DNA of 64,000 nucleotides, from NCBI GenBank assembly GCA_947652115.1, contig OX393568.1, positions 1,034,853-1,098,852 on the forward strand. Reading direction: 5' to 3'. This document shows positions 35,301 through 47,323 of the stretch, piece by piece. A program made the position numbers and the translations under genes. The notes beneath the pieces were generated by a model. The model had not been told where the DNA came from and searched no databases. It saw nothing but the letters and a program-made list of their open reading frames with translations. This DNA is from Blastomussa wellsi. Lineage: Eukaryota > Cnidaria > Anthozoa > Scleractinia > Plerogyridae. Position 1 is the first letter of the stretch. Each line of letters begins with the position of its first letter.

Positions 35301-37300
35301 ATGCAAGACACCTTCTACTTCCGGTACATGCAACACATTTTATGCAGGCGTGATCTTGTACAGGGTAAAAACAACCAATGGGTGCATGACCTTAAGTGCT
35401 TTTCAGTCAGAGAGGCTGGCTTAAAGTTGCTCACATGTCAGCACAAGCTGCAATCGATTTTCAGTTCAAGGTATTTACATGCATATGACTGAAATTCATG
35501 CATTTCTAATAAACTGTTTCGGTGCTTTTATTTATGCTTTTTAATTCGGCTCAACTGGATGCGCCCGTAAACAACGATTTTCAAACACCTTATGATTTCT
35601 TTCCCAAATAATTTTAAGTAGGAAAAAAATTAGTATTTACCGGCTAAGTTTCGGTCATTATAGTAACAAACTGCATTTCGTTATACAGACCCCCTGATCG
35701 ACATTTTTGCGCACTGCAAAGTTCTTCAAAGAGACGGTCTTCAAAGATGTTGCTTACCCACTTCCAGGTTGGAAGTATGCATAATCTTTTTCTCTTTTCC
35801 TTTTCTTGAAGCGGATGCAAGTCTTTTTGGTCCATTCCTTCATTCCTTGGTTGATGGCCTTCATAGCGTTTTTGTTGCGAGCTTAAAACAAAACAAATGA
35901 ATTACAACGAACACGAACACGGGCAGAAAAAAAAACAATTAATAACAACCCACTTACGAGGAGTACCACAAAAGTAAGAAAATACCGGATTTCTTGTTTT
36001 AGAAAAACGCCTTTTTACTCGAGATAAACAACACAGTTTATTGCACTACGACAAATTAAAGGGTAAGGTAGTATTTATAGGCCACTTCGGAAAATACCAT
36101 AATACTCTCTGTTTGTCCCCAAAATTTTGCATAAGCATTGTTTCCAGTTTCCTGTGGGACTTACAGTGGTCCAAAGAGAAAACAAAAACAGTGCATATGC
36201 AAAATTACGGGGACAAAGTGTTTTGTATATTCCAATTTATATCGCCTCATTCTGAGTAACACGTGAAATTGAAGATCAATTTTCAGTGATTTTCAGGCTT
36301 TCTTTTCTCGATAAGTTGAGTATTTAAATGCGATGATCTTTCACTTGTTCGACACTGTTACACGGAGGTTCTTTGTGGTTACTATTGATGTGCTTTACGG
36401 TGTTTTTATGGCGTGTGTTATACTTCCTATAAACTTACCAAGAGCGGGGTCAATGGCAAAAATCATTTCACCCTTTGACCATTCTTTGCCTTTTATTGCA
36501 CCCCTTCCAAAGGGGTTATTTATATCCAATCCCAGCCTGAGAGCCAAGCTTTGATCAGCTGTCAGGATCATATCTCCCTCGTACAGATCCGGGTTGGCAG
36601 CACCACTATTCTCTTTAGTAAAAGTAGAAATTCAATCAATACAGGTATCAGTGAACGAACAGACGATCAACTGACTGATTAACTGATTGGTTGACGGACT
36701 GACTAACTTGTTTTTTAGCCTGTGAACATACTTAGTCACATGTAATTTTTATATGTAATTTTTATTTAAGTATTAGTAAGATAATTATTTAAACGCAGGC
36801 CTCCATTTAAACCAGCCACAGATGAATTGGACTAGCCTGTTGAAATATCACCTATAAGTAAATAAAGGAACAGGTCCCTGGCGAGGATGGGACTAAAAGA
36901 AAGCGGAGAGAAAGGCAACTGAAGGTGGAAGGATGGAGAGAAATACGGGAGAGGGGAAGGGAGAGTAGTTTGCGCTCCCCCCCCCCCCCCAACCTCTCAC
37001 CCATGGCCACCCCTGTCTAATCTAGCATGTTCGCAGACTACTTATACTTATTTTTATGTTCTTTAACCCTCGGGGATAGAGATAATTTTTACCCCAAGGG
37101 GAAGGGGTTGATTGATTGGGGTTTTCGATTTGACCGCCATCTTGGATTCGTAATTTTGGATTTCACAATAACGGGAATCAGTGGAATGTAATAGAATTGG
37201 AAAAGGCAGGCATCTGAAACTTGCAATAAAAAGCTAGCTCACCTTCAGGACTTTGTGAGAGCGCCATTCCACATAGAGCAAGAACGTACAGCCACTTCAT
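29356..37300 (-). CDS. G4: astacin protease (264 aa)
   Basis: Exons on the minus strand are 37243-37300, 36439-36612, 35758-35881, 35034-35125, 33536-33619, 32305-32441, 30377-30462 and 29356-29395, which close a 264-codon frame. The domains are a signal peptide ([15 protein letters not shown]), a prosegment with YEGDMIL, the zinc helix [19 protein letters not shown] and the Met-turn SVMHYG. There is a short tail and no ShK or other accessory domain. Cysteines of the two astacin disulfides are present. Two oddities stand out. The mature N-terminal motif usually reading WPGGV is WSKGE here, and exon 6 is six bases shorter than in G2 and G3. Introns are large and carry several MITEs. It is divergent from G5 across a 4.2-kb spacer. 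Confidence 0.92.
30129..30328. mobile_element. MITE in G4 intron 7
   Basis: The ends are GCGCGACTCGCCTTAGTGTG and the near-complement CACACTAAGGCGCGTTGCGC. The inner CCACCCAACAAAC / GTTTGTTGGGTGG also pairs. The element lies 48 bases from the G4 exon 7 donor. Confidence 0.85.
32174..32310. repeat. 68-bp tandem duplication at the G4 exon 6 donor
   Basis: Two copies, nearly identical, each contain AAATACGCTCCTGATAAACA and end in CCTTCCCTACCCCT. The last motif includes the 5' splice site of exon 6 in the right copy and a duplicate donor-like site in the left copy. Confidence 0.85.
33071..33233. mobile_element. palindromic MITE family B, copy 1, in G4 intron 5
   Basis: The inverted ends ACTTGCACAA...CATAATGCACC and GGTGTATTATGGTGTTGTGC pair, with inner blocks CCCCCAAAATTTTGCATAAG and the complement. 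A related copy lies at 36082-36232. Confidence 0.75.
33775..33872. repeat. dispersed repeat C, copy 1
   Basis: The block with CTCTAGAACCTCTAATTTC and GCTCTATTGTTTTAGG recurs inverted at 53020-53116. One copy is in G4 intron 4 and the other in G6 intron 6, so it is not a positionally conserved intron segment. Confidence 0.5.
34331..34767. mobile_element. MITE in G4 intron 4
   Basis: The left end AAGCCTAGTTCCCACTAGCG (then ACATAAG, ATCATAATCATAATC) is complementary to the right end, which finishes CTAATGGGAACTAGGCTT. The element is about 437 bases and noncoding. A frame starting in its right end at 34705 is not a gene. Confidence 0.85.
35151..35339. repeat. 27-bp minisatellite beside G4 exon 4
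   Basis: Seven tandem units of a 27-mer like TTCTGCTTCCGGTACATGCA plus ACACACC lie just upstream of the exon 4 acceptor (minus strand). Because 27 is divisible by three, one minus frame stays open and reads as a 9-residue repeat (VLHVPEAEG). That frame is not the frame of exon 4. Confidence 0.9.
36082..36232. mobile_element. palindromic MITE family B, copy 2, in G4 intron 2
   Basis: This copy shares the core CCCCAAAATTTTGCATAAGC and its inverted partner with copy 1 at 33071-33233. Termini include ACCATAATACTCTCTGTTTG. Confidence 0.7.
36620..36722. repeat. degenerate GATT/GACT tetranucleotide tract before G4 exon 2
   Basis: A run of loosely 4-base-periodic units (AACTGACTGATTAACTGATT) lies just upstream of exon 2 on the minus strand. 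G5 and G6 have tetranucleotide tracts at the same place. Confidence 0.5.
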
Positions 37301-37466
37301 GTTGCTTCTTCACGGCACTGAAGCAGTGTGATAAAATCGGTAAAACGACCGATATTTATGGCCACAGTTGCTCATACCTGGAATGGCTATAAGCTCTTTG
37401 TTTGAGGTGTGTAATTCTTGTCTAAACAAATTCGTCAAATTGAACTCAAGTTGAAAGTGGTGTAAA

Positions 37467-37496
37467 CATCTTGTTCAAATGCATCTGCCACAGGTG
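37467..37496 (-). promoter_or_regulatory. shared upstream block of G4
   Basis: On the minus strand, CACCTGTGGCAGATGCATTT is followed by GAACAAGATG, about 170-195 bases before the start codon. It has two CANNTG hexamers, as in G5 to G7. A CTCAAACAAAGA block follows nearer the gene. Confidence 0.55.
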
Positions 37497-38102
37497 AAAG
37501 GCGACAAGCAGCCATTTCATTCTGCAGAGTTGCGCCAGATGACACCATGTCAACAAGTGCTTGCTGGCGTCCGTTGATTGCAATACACACGAAAGAGTGT
37601 TTTATTATGTGACTGCATGCCAGCATGACAAACAGAGATAAACTTTCTATAGAAATAAAAAGTAGAAATATAAAGTAGCAGTAGAATTGAAAAAAAATTG
37701 ACAGTTAACGTTTGCAGGTATAGTGTAATAAATTATTCATCATATGAAGTAAACCAAACGGTCAAAATAGTATTAGTGAATTATTAGGCTGTCAGTGATA
37801 GAAGTTCTGGCTTTCATAGCTTGGGAGCCTACATTTACCCAGCACTTTTCGATCCCCTCAACCCCAATATCCCCCACGCTTCCTATTCAAATAAAAAAAT
37901 ATTAAAGCTTGTCTGTAAAGTGGTGGTTGTCATATGTTGTTCACTTGAAAAGTTCCGTTATTATTGATATTTACAAGCCTGGATTCAAGCAACGAAATAT
38001 TTTTTGAGAATGACTTTTACTGCGTAACGATTTCCATGCAGTTTCGTCAAAGGAATATAGGTTGATATCACGATTACTGCATGTTATAATTCATCAACTT
38101 CT

Positions 38103-38175
38103 CAAACTCATTAATAATTCATCAAGTTAAAGCAAAGGAAATCAAATCATGTTTTATATATTACTTAAAATCCCT
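38103..38175. mobile_element. MITE family D, internally deleted copy
   Basis: The left part (CTCATTAATAATTCATCA, AAGGAAATCA) and right part (GTTTTATATATTACTT) match the two ends of the longer copy at 46868-47160, joined directly. Confidence 0.6.
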
Positions 38176-40555
38176 CTTAGCGAAAATCGGATTAACCAAT
38201 TGAGAAGTTTGGTTAAATTTTATTCATGAAGCTAGAACAGCTAATCCCACAGAGTCAAATTATAGATAGTTTTAGTTTTTACACTGCGTGACAAGCCAAA
38301 TATTCGGGCCAGAATTCGCTCGAATACGAGTCGGCACACGCCTCGTATACTGTAATTTTCCGACGTATTCGAGTACGCCTGATTCTAAATACACCTGTGA
38401 TATCCTATTAGAATCCTGCCTGTGTTAACCATATTCAAATTGAACACTTCGGGTGTGCATCACGTATTCGATATTGAATACTCGTGAATACTCCAGGGGC
38501 ACTTCACGTATTCAAATCTAATACTCTTGAATACTCCAGGTGTACTTCATGCAAAGCGTATGGCTTGAAGACTCTAGGATACTCTAGGATTCTATGGCAT
38601 CATAATGACATATTCGAGGCTAGAATACTCTAGAATATTTTTCATTTGGCGCGATGTTAACACGACCTAACGACCACATCAGCTCTGCTGTAATTTTATA
38701 GTGGATAAATAAATGCTTTACTTACTACTAAGTTTGAAAATAAGGAAGTGTACGTTTGTCGGATCGCAGCGCAATTTGCTTCGTTAGCTCTAGGCCGATA
38801 ACATATAATTTTTTTAGTTTCTTTACGGCTTCCTCGGCACTTTTCTTCATAGATGAATTAATTTCACATTTCACTATAATTTGTATTAATTACCTTGTGA
38901 TGTATTCTGTGTGGCAATGCCAATATTGAAAATTTTCTCGATAAATCTCCGTGGAAAAAAAAATTGGCATATAAAATTGATATTAAAAAATGTTCCTCAC
39001 TCAAATTTGAAATGCATAAGTTGCTTTCCTATTCTGCAAACGAAATCCACAAAATCCAAGTAATGCTTGCGTGCCTTTTTACTGTGGATTGAATTACAAA
39101 TGCATTCATCGTCGTTGCAAACTGAAAACAGTTTTCATAGTTTTTGAAGTAAAGATTACACAGAAATAAAAATAGAAATCGTCATAATTCGCTATCTATG
39201 ATTCGATATCTATAATTTAGGGGAAATTTCCGCGTATCTGGGTGTGGTTCCTTTAGTTCTTTTCGCAAGTAGAAGCTTACACAAGATTTGAGAAATTAAA
39301 GTAGAAACGCGATCGATAAACCAAAGCAATTTACTAATAATTAGTAAAAGACAGGGTGGTGCTCCATATATCAAGTCAATATATGCTCTATTGAGTCGTT
39401 CAATTCTGTGAAGTCTGTGAAGTATGCTATTGTTTAAGGGCTAGACCCCATTGTTGTGTTCTCTGTGACGTACTTCGTGTCTTGCTATTGACTTGGTATA
39501 TGGCGTTCGACCCAAAAGACACAAGTCCTACATCTCTTATTTTAGGATTTCATTCATGATCACTTTCAGTTTAACGTCATTTCTTTCAATATATAAACAA
39601 TTATACAAATACCATAGATAGTTGAAGTTCGTATTTTCACAAAAGAGAGATTCAGCCTGGCGTTATGCGGCAAATGGTTAACGCCAACTATTACCGGTCA
39701 GGTATCTGATTTTAAATAAAACATTCAGAAAAAAATGGGAAAATTACTAGTTCACAACAAAAACAAACCGACTTATTTCCGCGTGCAAACCAAATAAGTT
39801 GATTTTTTGCCTTTCGCGGGAAAAACAAACGTGAAACTTAATCTTTCTACTGTTTTTATTCAATTGTAGCGTTTTTTTATTAGGATAGGAAGTTCTTTGC
39901 TATTTCAGCCATACAGGCATTTATTGTCGTTAATCGTTGTCGGTCTAAATTTTTATTGGTCTAAACTGTGATTAAAAGTTTCGCCTTTGAAATTTTAAAA
40001 ATAGGCTATTCCTTTTTCTGGGATTCGGAATCGCGGAACAATAGGTAAGGGAATCGTGGAAAAGCGAAAGAGAAAAATAAGGAAATCAGAAGAGTTGTTA
40101 CAAGAATACCAAATGGAATTATGTAAACACTTTTAAGATGTTAAACATAAAATGGTTTCAAAACCGCTTAGCACAATACCGGCATATATTATTGGACTAA
40201 GCAAATGTTACAAAGTGAATGTCTGAGGTTTTGACCACAGATCCGTCACAGATTGGCATAAAGGATATAAATATCAAGAAAATAGTTGGCAAAACTGAAT
40301 TATCCTGTATAAATTGCTATCTCATGAAAAACAGGAATCTGGGATTAGCGGTTGATATTAGTTTTTATTGACTTCACATAATATCAAAAACAAGTAAGCA
40401 AAACTTCACCATTGGTTAGGTAATCCCTCTTTTAAGAGAGCTTATTTCAGGGGGCCGGGATAGATCAGGTAATAAAGGCGAGATAAACGTGTGATTACCG
40501 AATTGATGAATAATTTAAATCACTCTTCCCTTGAAGGCGATACTTAACAACTTTA

Positions 40556-40787
40556 ACAGACCCACTGAAACCCTACCCAGTGAATTATTTTCCTCCACCC
40601 AGCGGAAATTTAGTCTCCCCAGTACCCAGTGAATATTTTGATTTTACCCAGTGACTGTGCTGTGTGACCCAGCGTATTTTGTTTGCAAAAAATAATAATA
40701 AATAAGCAAAATAAAACAGAAAACGAGCGGACCCAGTGGGAAATTAGCTAACCCGGTGACTTTTTCCTGAAAACCCAGTGAGGATAC
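40556..40787 (+). mobile_element. ACCCAGTG-rich element, copy 1 (truncated)
   Basis: This segment is closely similar to the element at 63367-63649: ACAGACCCACTGAAACCC, many ACCCAGTG units and AAACGAGCGGACC. The outer terminal inverted repeats are missing. Confidence 0.75.
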
Positions 40788-41290
40788 TTTACACGGTGAA
40801 AGTCAGCCTGAAATAACATTCCGTTATAAAAGGTATTGCTTGGATCCAGGTTTGTAAATTTTCATAACATTAAAGCAAATTGTTTGTAACAGATTCGTAA
40901 ACCTCAACAGGTACGGTTGCATATGAATAGAAATTATGAGAGATGGAGCGGTAAGATACAGAGGATAAATGTTGCGGAAGACGAAAAGCCTAACCTATAT
41001 CAGGAATCTGACTTCTTTCGTCCTTCAAATGATAGACTTTAGTTTGAGTCATTTATTTTGATATCTTTCTACTTACTTACTTACTCACTCGGTTCATTTT
41101 TCATTCCAATTTTTATTATTTCTAATTCCTGTCGTCTTGACGGCACAATTTTCGTTTCTTGTTAGTACGGAGCATATCACTAACAGCGCTCACTTTGCTA
41201 GCACGTAATAGCGATCAACGCTGAATTACAAAACACTTTGACGCGACAGCTAATAACATCACTTGCTGAGAATAACTTTGGGACGCTTTC

Positions 41291-41320
41291 CATCTGAGGC
41301 AGATGCATTTGAACAAGATT
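41291..41320 (+). promoter_or_regulatory. shared upstream block of G5
   Basis: CATCTGAGGCAGATGCATTT then GAACAAGATT lies about 145-173 bases before the G5 start codon. It is followed by ATCTCAAACAAAGATT. The same order occurs upstream of G7 and G6. Confidence 0.6.
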
Positions 41321-41463
41321 TTCAGATCACTTCCCACACTTATCTCAAACAAAGATTCCGTTATCCTTTGCAGGTGGGTTAACAACTCAGTTAATGCTCA
41401 GTATTAAATACCCAGTTATTTTGCAGTTTTTATCACACGATTTTGGTTTCGTGAGGTAGAAAC

Positions 41464-41965
41464 ATGAAGTGGCTCTACGTTCTTGTTCTGTGTGGAGTGG
41501 TGTTCGCCGAAAATCCCGAAGGTAAGCTATATTGTAGTTTGAAAGGTTTTAGATAGCTCTGGATGAGGATATTTCAATCTTCGCCTTATTGTAGGACTAC
41601 TGAATGCATGTAGGCGTATATAACTGGTGTTTCCTGTATAATTAAATTTAAAAATTGAATTCATGGCAACTGAAATTCGGATGCAAATTTGAAGTGGAAA
41701 TGTTTTTCAGTTGGTTAACACACCGTGATACAGGAATGGTATAGCGGTTTAGCATTGGGCATTGTAAAATAAATGAATCGAAGTTATTCTCTGTGATTCT
41801 AAAAGATGCAAATAACGAAATGTAACACACAATTCTGAGAACTAGCTGACCATTTTTCTGGCCCTTTTCGCTCGTTCGTTTGTTACTTTTGTTCGTTCAG
41901 TCGTGCATTTATCGATAGATTGAATGATTGATAGATTGATAGATTGACAGATTGAATGATTGATA

Positions 41966-42053
<88 letters not shown>

Positions 42054-45000
42054 TGATTCATTCATTCATCCATTCATTCATTCATTCATTGATCGATCGA
42101 TCGATCGATTGATTGATTGATTGTCTTTCATATTAGAGAATACTGGCAATGGAAATCCGAATCTCTACGAAGGAGACATGATATTAACGGGAGTTCAACG
42201 TATGGCAGCTGAGCTGGGAATGGATGTAGATAATCCTTTTGGAAGAGCTGCAATTTTCCGACAGTGGCCTGGTGGTGTGATGGTTTATGCTATTCACCCC
42301 ACTCTTGGTAAGTTTAGTTCTTTGTCCCTGATCGCCCGGTCATACTCTGCGCATGTTTTTATGTTGACGCACTTGTTTTCAGTTATCTTCCTGACGTTGA
42401 TATCGCCCTGCAGCATCATCGCAAAGCTCAAATATGGAGCAATCTTTATTGACCTTTATTTCCAACTAAAGGACTACTGATACTACCTGAACTGTATAAA
42501 GAACAGAGGGGGTAGGTTTCTAAAGAAACTGTGGTGCTGCGTAGTTGGGAAGTATAACAATATAATTTGGTTTTATCAAATGGGTTGATAATGTGAATTG
42601 GCCACCGTAAAGAGATTCGAGAGCTGACGTTTCGAGCGTTAGCCCTTCGTCGGTGCGAATCAAGGAATTGTGGGTCGTGTGTTGTTTATATACAGAAAGA
42701 TGAAGCTTCGCTATTGGTTGGTGCCTTGTAACGTGAAAACAACGGAATAAATTAGTTGAATAACGAGCGTTCGTTGATACCGTGAGGATTAAGACTACCG
42801 ATTTGAAAAATAAATTTTTGTTTTAGAGTTTTGTGACTTTCCGTGCTTCCTTGGTGAAGGGAAAGGCCGCAGACTGCCATATGTTGCTTAGAATGATTTG
42901 GGAGATTGAAGTGTCTGGCGACCGGTTTCGATGCATTTTTGTCGTCTTTCTCTACGTCCCGAAGGTGTTCTCGGAATCGGTCGCCTAGTCGTCTCCCTGT
43001 TTAGACGATGTATAACTTTTTCCACAGAGTGCAAGTTGTACAGTAGGTGACATTGGCTAAGGTACAGATGAAACAGCGTTGACAAAATATCGGGACCCAA
43101 GCGATCTATCAAGATCACTGATCATTTCACCTGGAAGCACGGAAAGTCGCAAAACTCTAGAACAAAAATTTATTTTTCAAATGGGCTCTCGTAATCCTCA
43201 CGGTATTAACGAACGCTTTTCATTTAACTAATTTATTCCGTTGCTTTCACGTTACCAGGCACCAACCAATAGCGAAGCTCCATCTTTCTGTATATAAACA
43301 ACACACGACCCACAATTCCTTGATTCGCTCCGACGAAGGGCTGACGCTCGAAACGTCAGCTCTCGAATCTCTTTACGGTGGCCAATTCACATTATCAACC
43401 CAGTTGATAAAACCAAATTATATTGTATAAAGAACACGCTATAGTTTGTCATTTGATTGATCTTCACTTCATAGTACATAACTACTCCATTTCACGGGTT
43501 TTGTTGTGTTTAATAGCTCGTGATCGTCGAGCCATGTGGGCGATTAAAGAAGGAATGGAGGAATGGACGAGAAAAACTTGCATCCGCTTCAAGAAAAGGA
43601 CTAATGAAGGATCATTTGCATATTTCGTTCCTGGCTCAGGGTAAGCAAGATCTTGGTAGTCTTAAAAATTTGTTTAGCGTGAAATACGTTATCCCCGGCG
43701 GGTTCGGCGCTCGTGTACGTGTGGAATATATTTTTTTGTGCGAGAGCTGTAACGCCTGCTACGTTGGCGAAACTACCTGCATTTTTCCGCACGCTTCCAT
43801 GAGCATTTAGCCGCTGACAGGGCGTCTCGCATTTTCAAACACTCACAATTGTAAGATTCCGTACAATGCCACAGTGATGTCCACAGTGCATGATTGCTAA
43901 TGACTCATTTTTAACATCTAACTAAGAGTGCGAAAATGCATTCTTTTTTATGTTAACAACATTCCTGGCAGAGGCTGAACGAACCTTCATGATCTGTAAA
44001 TGTCTTTGAAGAATTAGCTTTGTACTTTGAAACATTGTTTTGAACAGAGTTAAGGACATGTTATGACATGAAATGAAACAGAACAGTACAGTTTTATTAA
44101 CGTGCAAAGGTAGTACATAATGATACCAATCGTCTTATAATGTGTTGAAAAGTATTCCGACTATGATGAGAGGAAAAAGGATTATCAACTAATTGACTAA
44201 TTTATTTTTGCTGATTATTGACAGGTGTTCATCATACGTGGGAAGAACTGGACGCCGTCAAGACATCACACTTGCACGGGGATGTTGGACAAGAGGAATT
44301 GTGACTCATGAAATTGGTTAGTGTTAAATGAGCTACGTCACGGTTTGTGCCTTTTCAAAAATTTAACCTAAATTTTTCAAAATGTTTCGTTTTCAATCCG
44401 TCTTAATCTGCTCCATCCTTAACCTTCCTTGTTCCTGTTTTGTTCAGTATCACCTCTTTGGTGTTTTTTCCTCAGTAAACTATTAGTTTTAGGTCTCCTT
44501 CATTTCAAGGGAAATTTGGTTCGACGCAAAAAGTAAGTCAAAATGTAGTGACGTAGCTCCCTTAACGCTGATACCATTTTTTTTCTAGCAATTAAATTAA
44601 AAAATAAAAGCATAACAGCTAATAAATGACATGGCTTGTGTACTGTCCGATAAATTTCATGTAAAAATTAAACTACAACTCAGCTCCAACTATTAGAATA
44701 TATAGTAAAAGGCCATTTCCGAGTTCTCTTTTGCCTTGGTGTCAAAACGAGTCTGTGTGAACTATAAGAAAAATGTGTTTTACCTGCATATTGATTTTCA
44801 TGCAAATCACACTCATTTTCATATGAATGGTTTCGCACTTAGACTCGTTTTGGAACAGAGGTAAAAAAGAACTCGGAAATTAGGTTAAGAGGGGAGCTGT
44901 TCTAATTAACATGAAAATAGATTAGATGTGGCCTTATCTAACATCTGCACGGCTTGCGCACACGTTTTCAGGTCACGCTTTGGGCTTCTACCATGAACAG

Positions 45001-47286
45001 TCTCGTCCTGACAGGGACCGCTACGTCGCCATCTTCTGGGATAACATCATTCCCCGTAAGTGAAACAATCGCATTTCTCTGAGTGATCCATTCTTTTGTT
45101 GAATAATGCTATTTCGGAATGCAATTTTCTTTAAACATTTAAAATGGGACTAGACAAACAGGTTGACCAAGGCGGCAGCAAATATATCTCCAAAAAGGTC
45201 TAACCAGTTCGTAAAATGTGATTTACAGCTTTTTTGTAATGCCAAAAAGGGTAATTTACGGCCGGCGCATGCGCAGTGCATGCGGATAGTTAAGTAAACA
45301 AACTGAATTTTCTCGAAATCCAATCATTAGAAATTGATGATTTTTTGAATGCTTTCAGACAATATTACGACTCAAACACCTGAAGCATTAAAATATAGAT
45401 CTGACAGGGGGGATCAGCAATACGCTAAGAATTAAGAAGAACATAATTTTTAGTAATTAAGGAGTTATCGTTTGTCTCACGATGTAGTCACTTGTGATGT
45501 GGATCGCGACGTTTCGGCTGCATACTGGTAGCCTTCATCAGGCGATAAGGTCGACTGGCTACGTGTAGCTTTATAAAGCATGGTGCTCCGCTGTGATTGG
45601 TTGGTTTTCAACAGCTGTGATTGGTGTGTTTCGATCCTCGCTGATCCTAGACCAGTTAGTTGTTCCCTCGGCGGTTCGCCGTTGTGCAGTTCTCTCGTTC
45701 TTGTGTTTCTTGATCGTGGGCATCCAAGCTTCAGGAATCTCGATTCCACCATCCTAACAACATCAACAGTTCTTGCCATAGAGATATCACAGTCTCGTTA
45801 ACACATGGGCAATTTTAAATAAAAATCTAATGAGTGGTTTTTCCGCAAAATGGGAAAAACTAGTTTTTTAGGTCGCATTTGATCTATTCCATTGCAATGG
45901 AAACGGCCCACTTTAAAGACAACAACTTCACGAATAGACTTCAGTGGTGTTGTATAATATGTATGCTATATCAGTGGTATTGAAAAATATAATATGTAGC
46001 TGTTAGCATTTAGTTGTGAGATCATGATGAAGTACAGGTACTCAAATCTTCCAAAACTTTGTTCAGCCACCTTAAAACTAGGTAAAAGATAATTCTCGAC
46101 TACAAAGACAACACCATTTCAACACTGTTATTGATTTCCTTTATAACTTCATTTATCACTACTTTTATAAATTATCTTGATTTTGGTCCATTCTAAGGTG
46201 GGTATTAGTTTTATATTGAGCCGCAGATGTACGGCAGGGGTAGGGAGCCAATTAGAGATTTGGTCTTGAAAAATATATATAGTTATACTGCTCTGTAAGA
46301 CAAATCTTGCCATGTTTTCTTACCTCGACGTTAAGAAACATTCGTATCTGTTAGGAGGCATGCCCAGAGCAGGGCAAATCACGTTTCTCCCTAAAGAGCC
46401 CATTGTAACAACTTTCCACTTATCACTCTACGTGCATTCTGAGGTTAGCTAGATTGACTTTTGTGTGGAGCATATGACGTCAAAAGTAGTTAAATTTGTT
46501 AATTCTTACATTGCATCCATTGATTGAATTTTTAGAAGCGAAGCACAATTTTAACAAGCTAAAGACAAATTCCCTTGGGACGCCATATGATTACAATAGT
46601 GTGATGCATTATGGGCCCACAGCTTTCAGCAGGAATGGCAGACCAACAATCCTTTCAAGGTGGACAGGGGTATGTTGCTATAGTTACACGTTCTATCGAA
46701 TACTAGATTCAAAGTTATCGGCGTGTATTTTAAAGATTATAACATAGAAGCAAATCACCATCGATAAAGCAAACGCTATAAATTTAGCATCAACATGGCC
46801 TAGTATGTAAATCTTTGCAAAAGTATTTTTATAGGTAATCATACGGTTTCGTGTTCAATTTGGAATTCTCAAACTCATTAATAATTCATCACATTAAAAC
46901 AAAGGAAATCAGAACCGCAACCGTGGTTTGGAAATGTGATCTTAATTAGCATAGATTTTTACGATTTTATTTCTTCGTTTTCTCCGTAGTTTTAGTTTCG
47001 ATTGAAAAGATACATCAAACACAAGAGGCAGTGTTTCATCACACTTCCAAACACCTCGAATTTCGTTAAAAATACTCTGCTCGTCGCATTTTCAACTCTC
47101 TTTACGGTGTTTCGATACCCCGATGAAACACTGTCTCTCTTGTTTTATATATTACTTAATCTGAGTTTTTCAAAAAGCCGAAATTTTACGAGCCTGTAGG
47201 AAATGCTACGAACTGAAGGCGGTTCGTTTAAAACATTTGCAATCATAATTCAGAATTTTGATGTGTAATTTGCACTGGTGTTACAT

Positions 47287-47323
<37 letters not shown>

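Larger units (their letters stand above)
37301..41463. other. G4/G5 divergent intergenic region
   Basis: The 4.2-kb spacer between divergent start codons contains shared promoter blocks at both ends. It also has a fragment of MITE family D (38103-38175), a run of ATTCGAGTA/ACTCTAGGA-like degenerate repeats (38290-38640), a weak inverted repeat near 39356-39510 and an ACCCAGTG-rich element (40556-40787). No further gene was recognised. Confidence 0.5.
42510..43424. mobile_element. inverted pair of Penelope-like element 3' ends in G5 intron 2
   Basis: The minus-strand half (43118 to 42510) encodes a degenerate GIY-YIG nuclease C-terminus. It has CTLWKKLYI, a stop in place of the residue before TGRR, then [20 protein letters not shown] and [12 protein letters not shown]. 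The plus-strand half (from about 43131) repeats the end ([12 protein letters not shown]). Both continue into the same tail with a hammerhead-like motif and GATAAAACCAAATTA. Penelope-like retroelements carry a reverse transcriptase plus a GIY-YIG nuclease. No reverse transcriptase remains here. Confidence 0.85.

Noticed and set aside
35046..35336. 96-codon minus frame with VLHVPEAEG repeats
   Set aside because: It arises from the 27-bp minisatellite and runs through exon 4 of G4 in the wrong frame.
35151..35339. CRISPR-like array
   Set aside because: Units are contiguous without unique spacers, and the context is a eukaryotic intron.
39356..39510. Possible MITE with ATATATCAAGTCAATA-like arms
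   Set aside because: Only about 16 bases pair well and no target duplication was seen. Too weak to list as an element.
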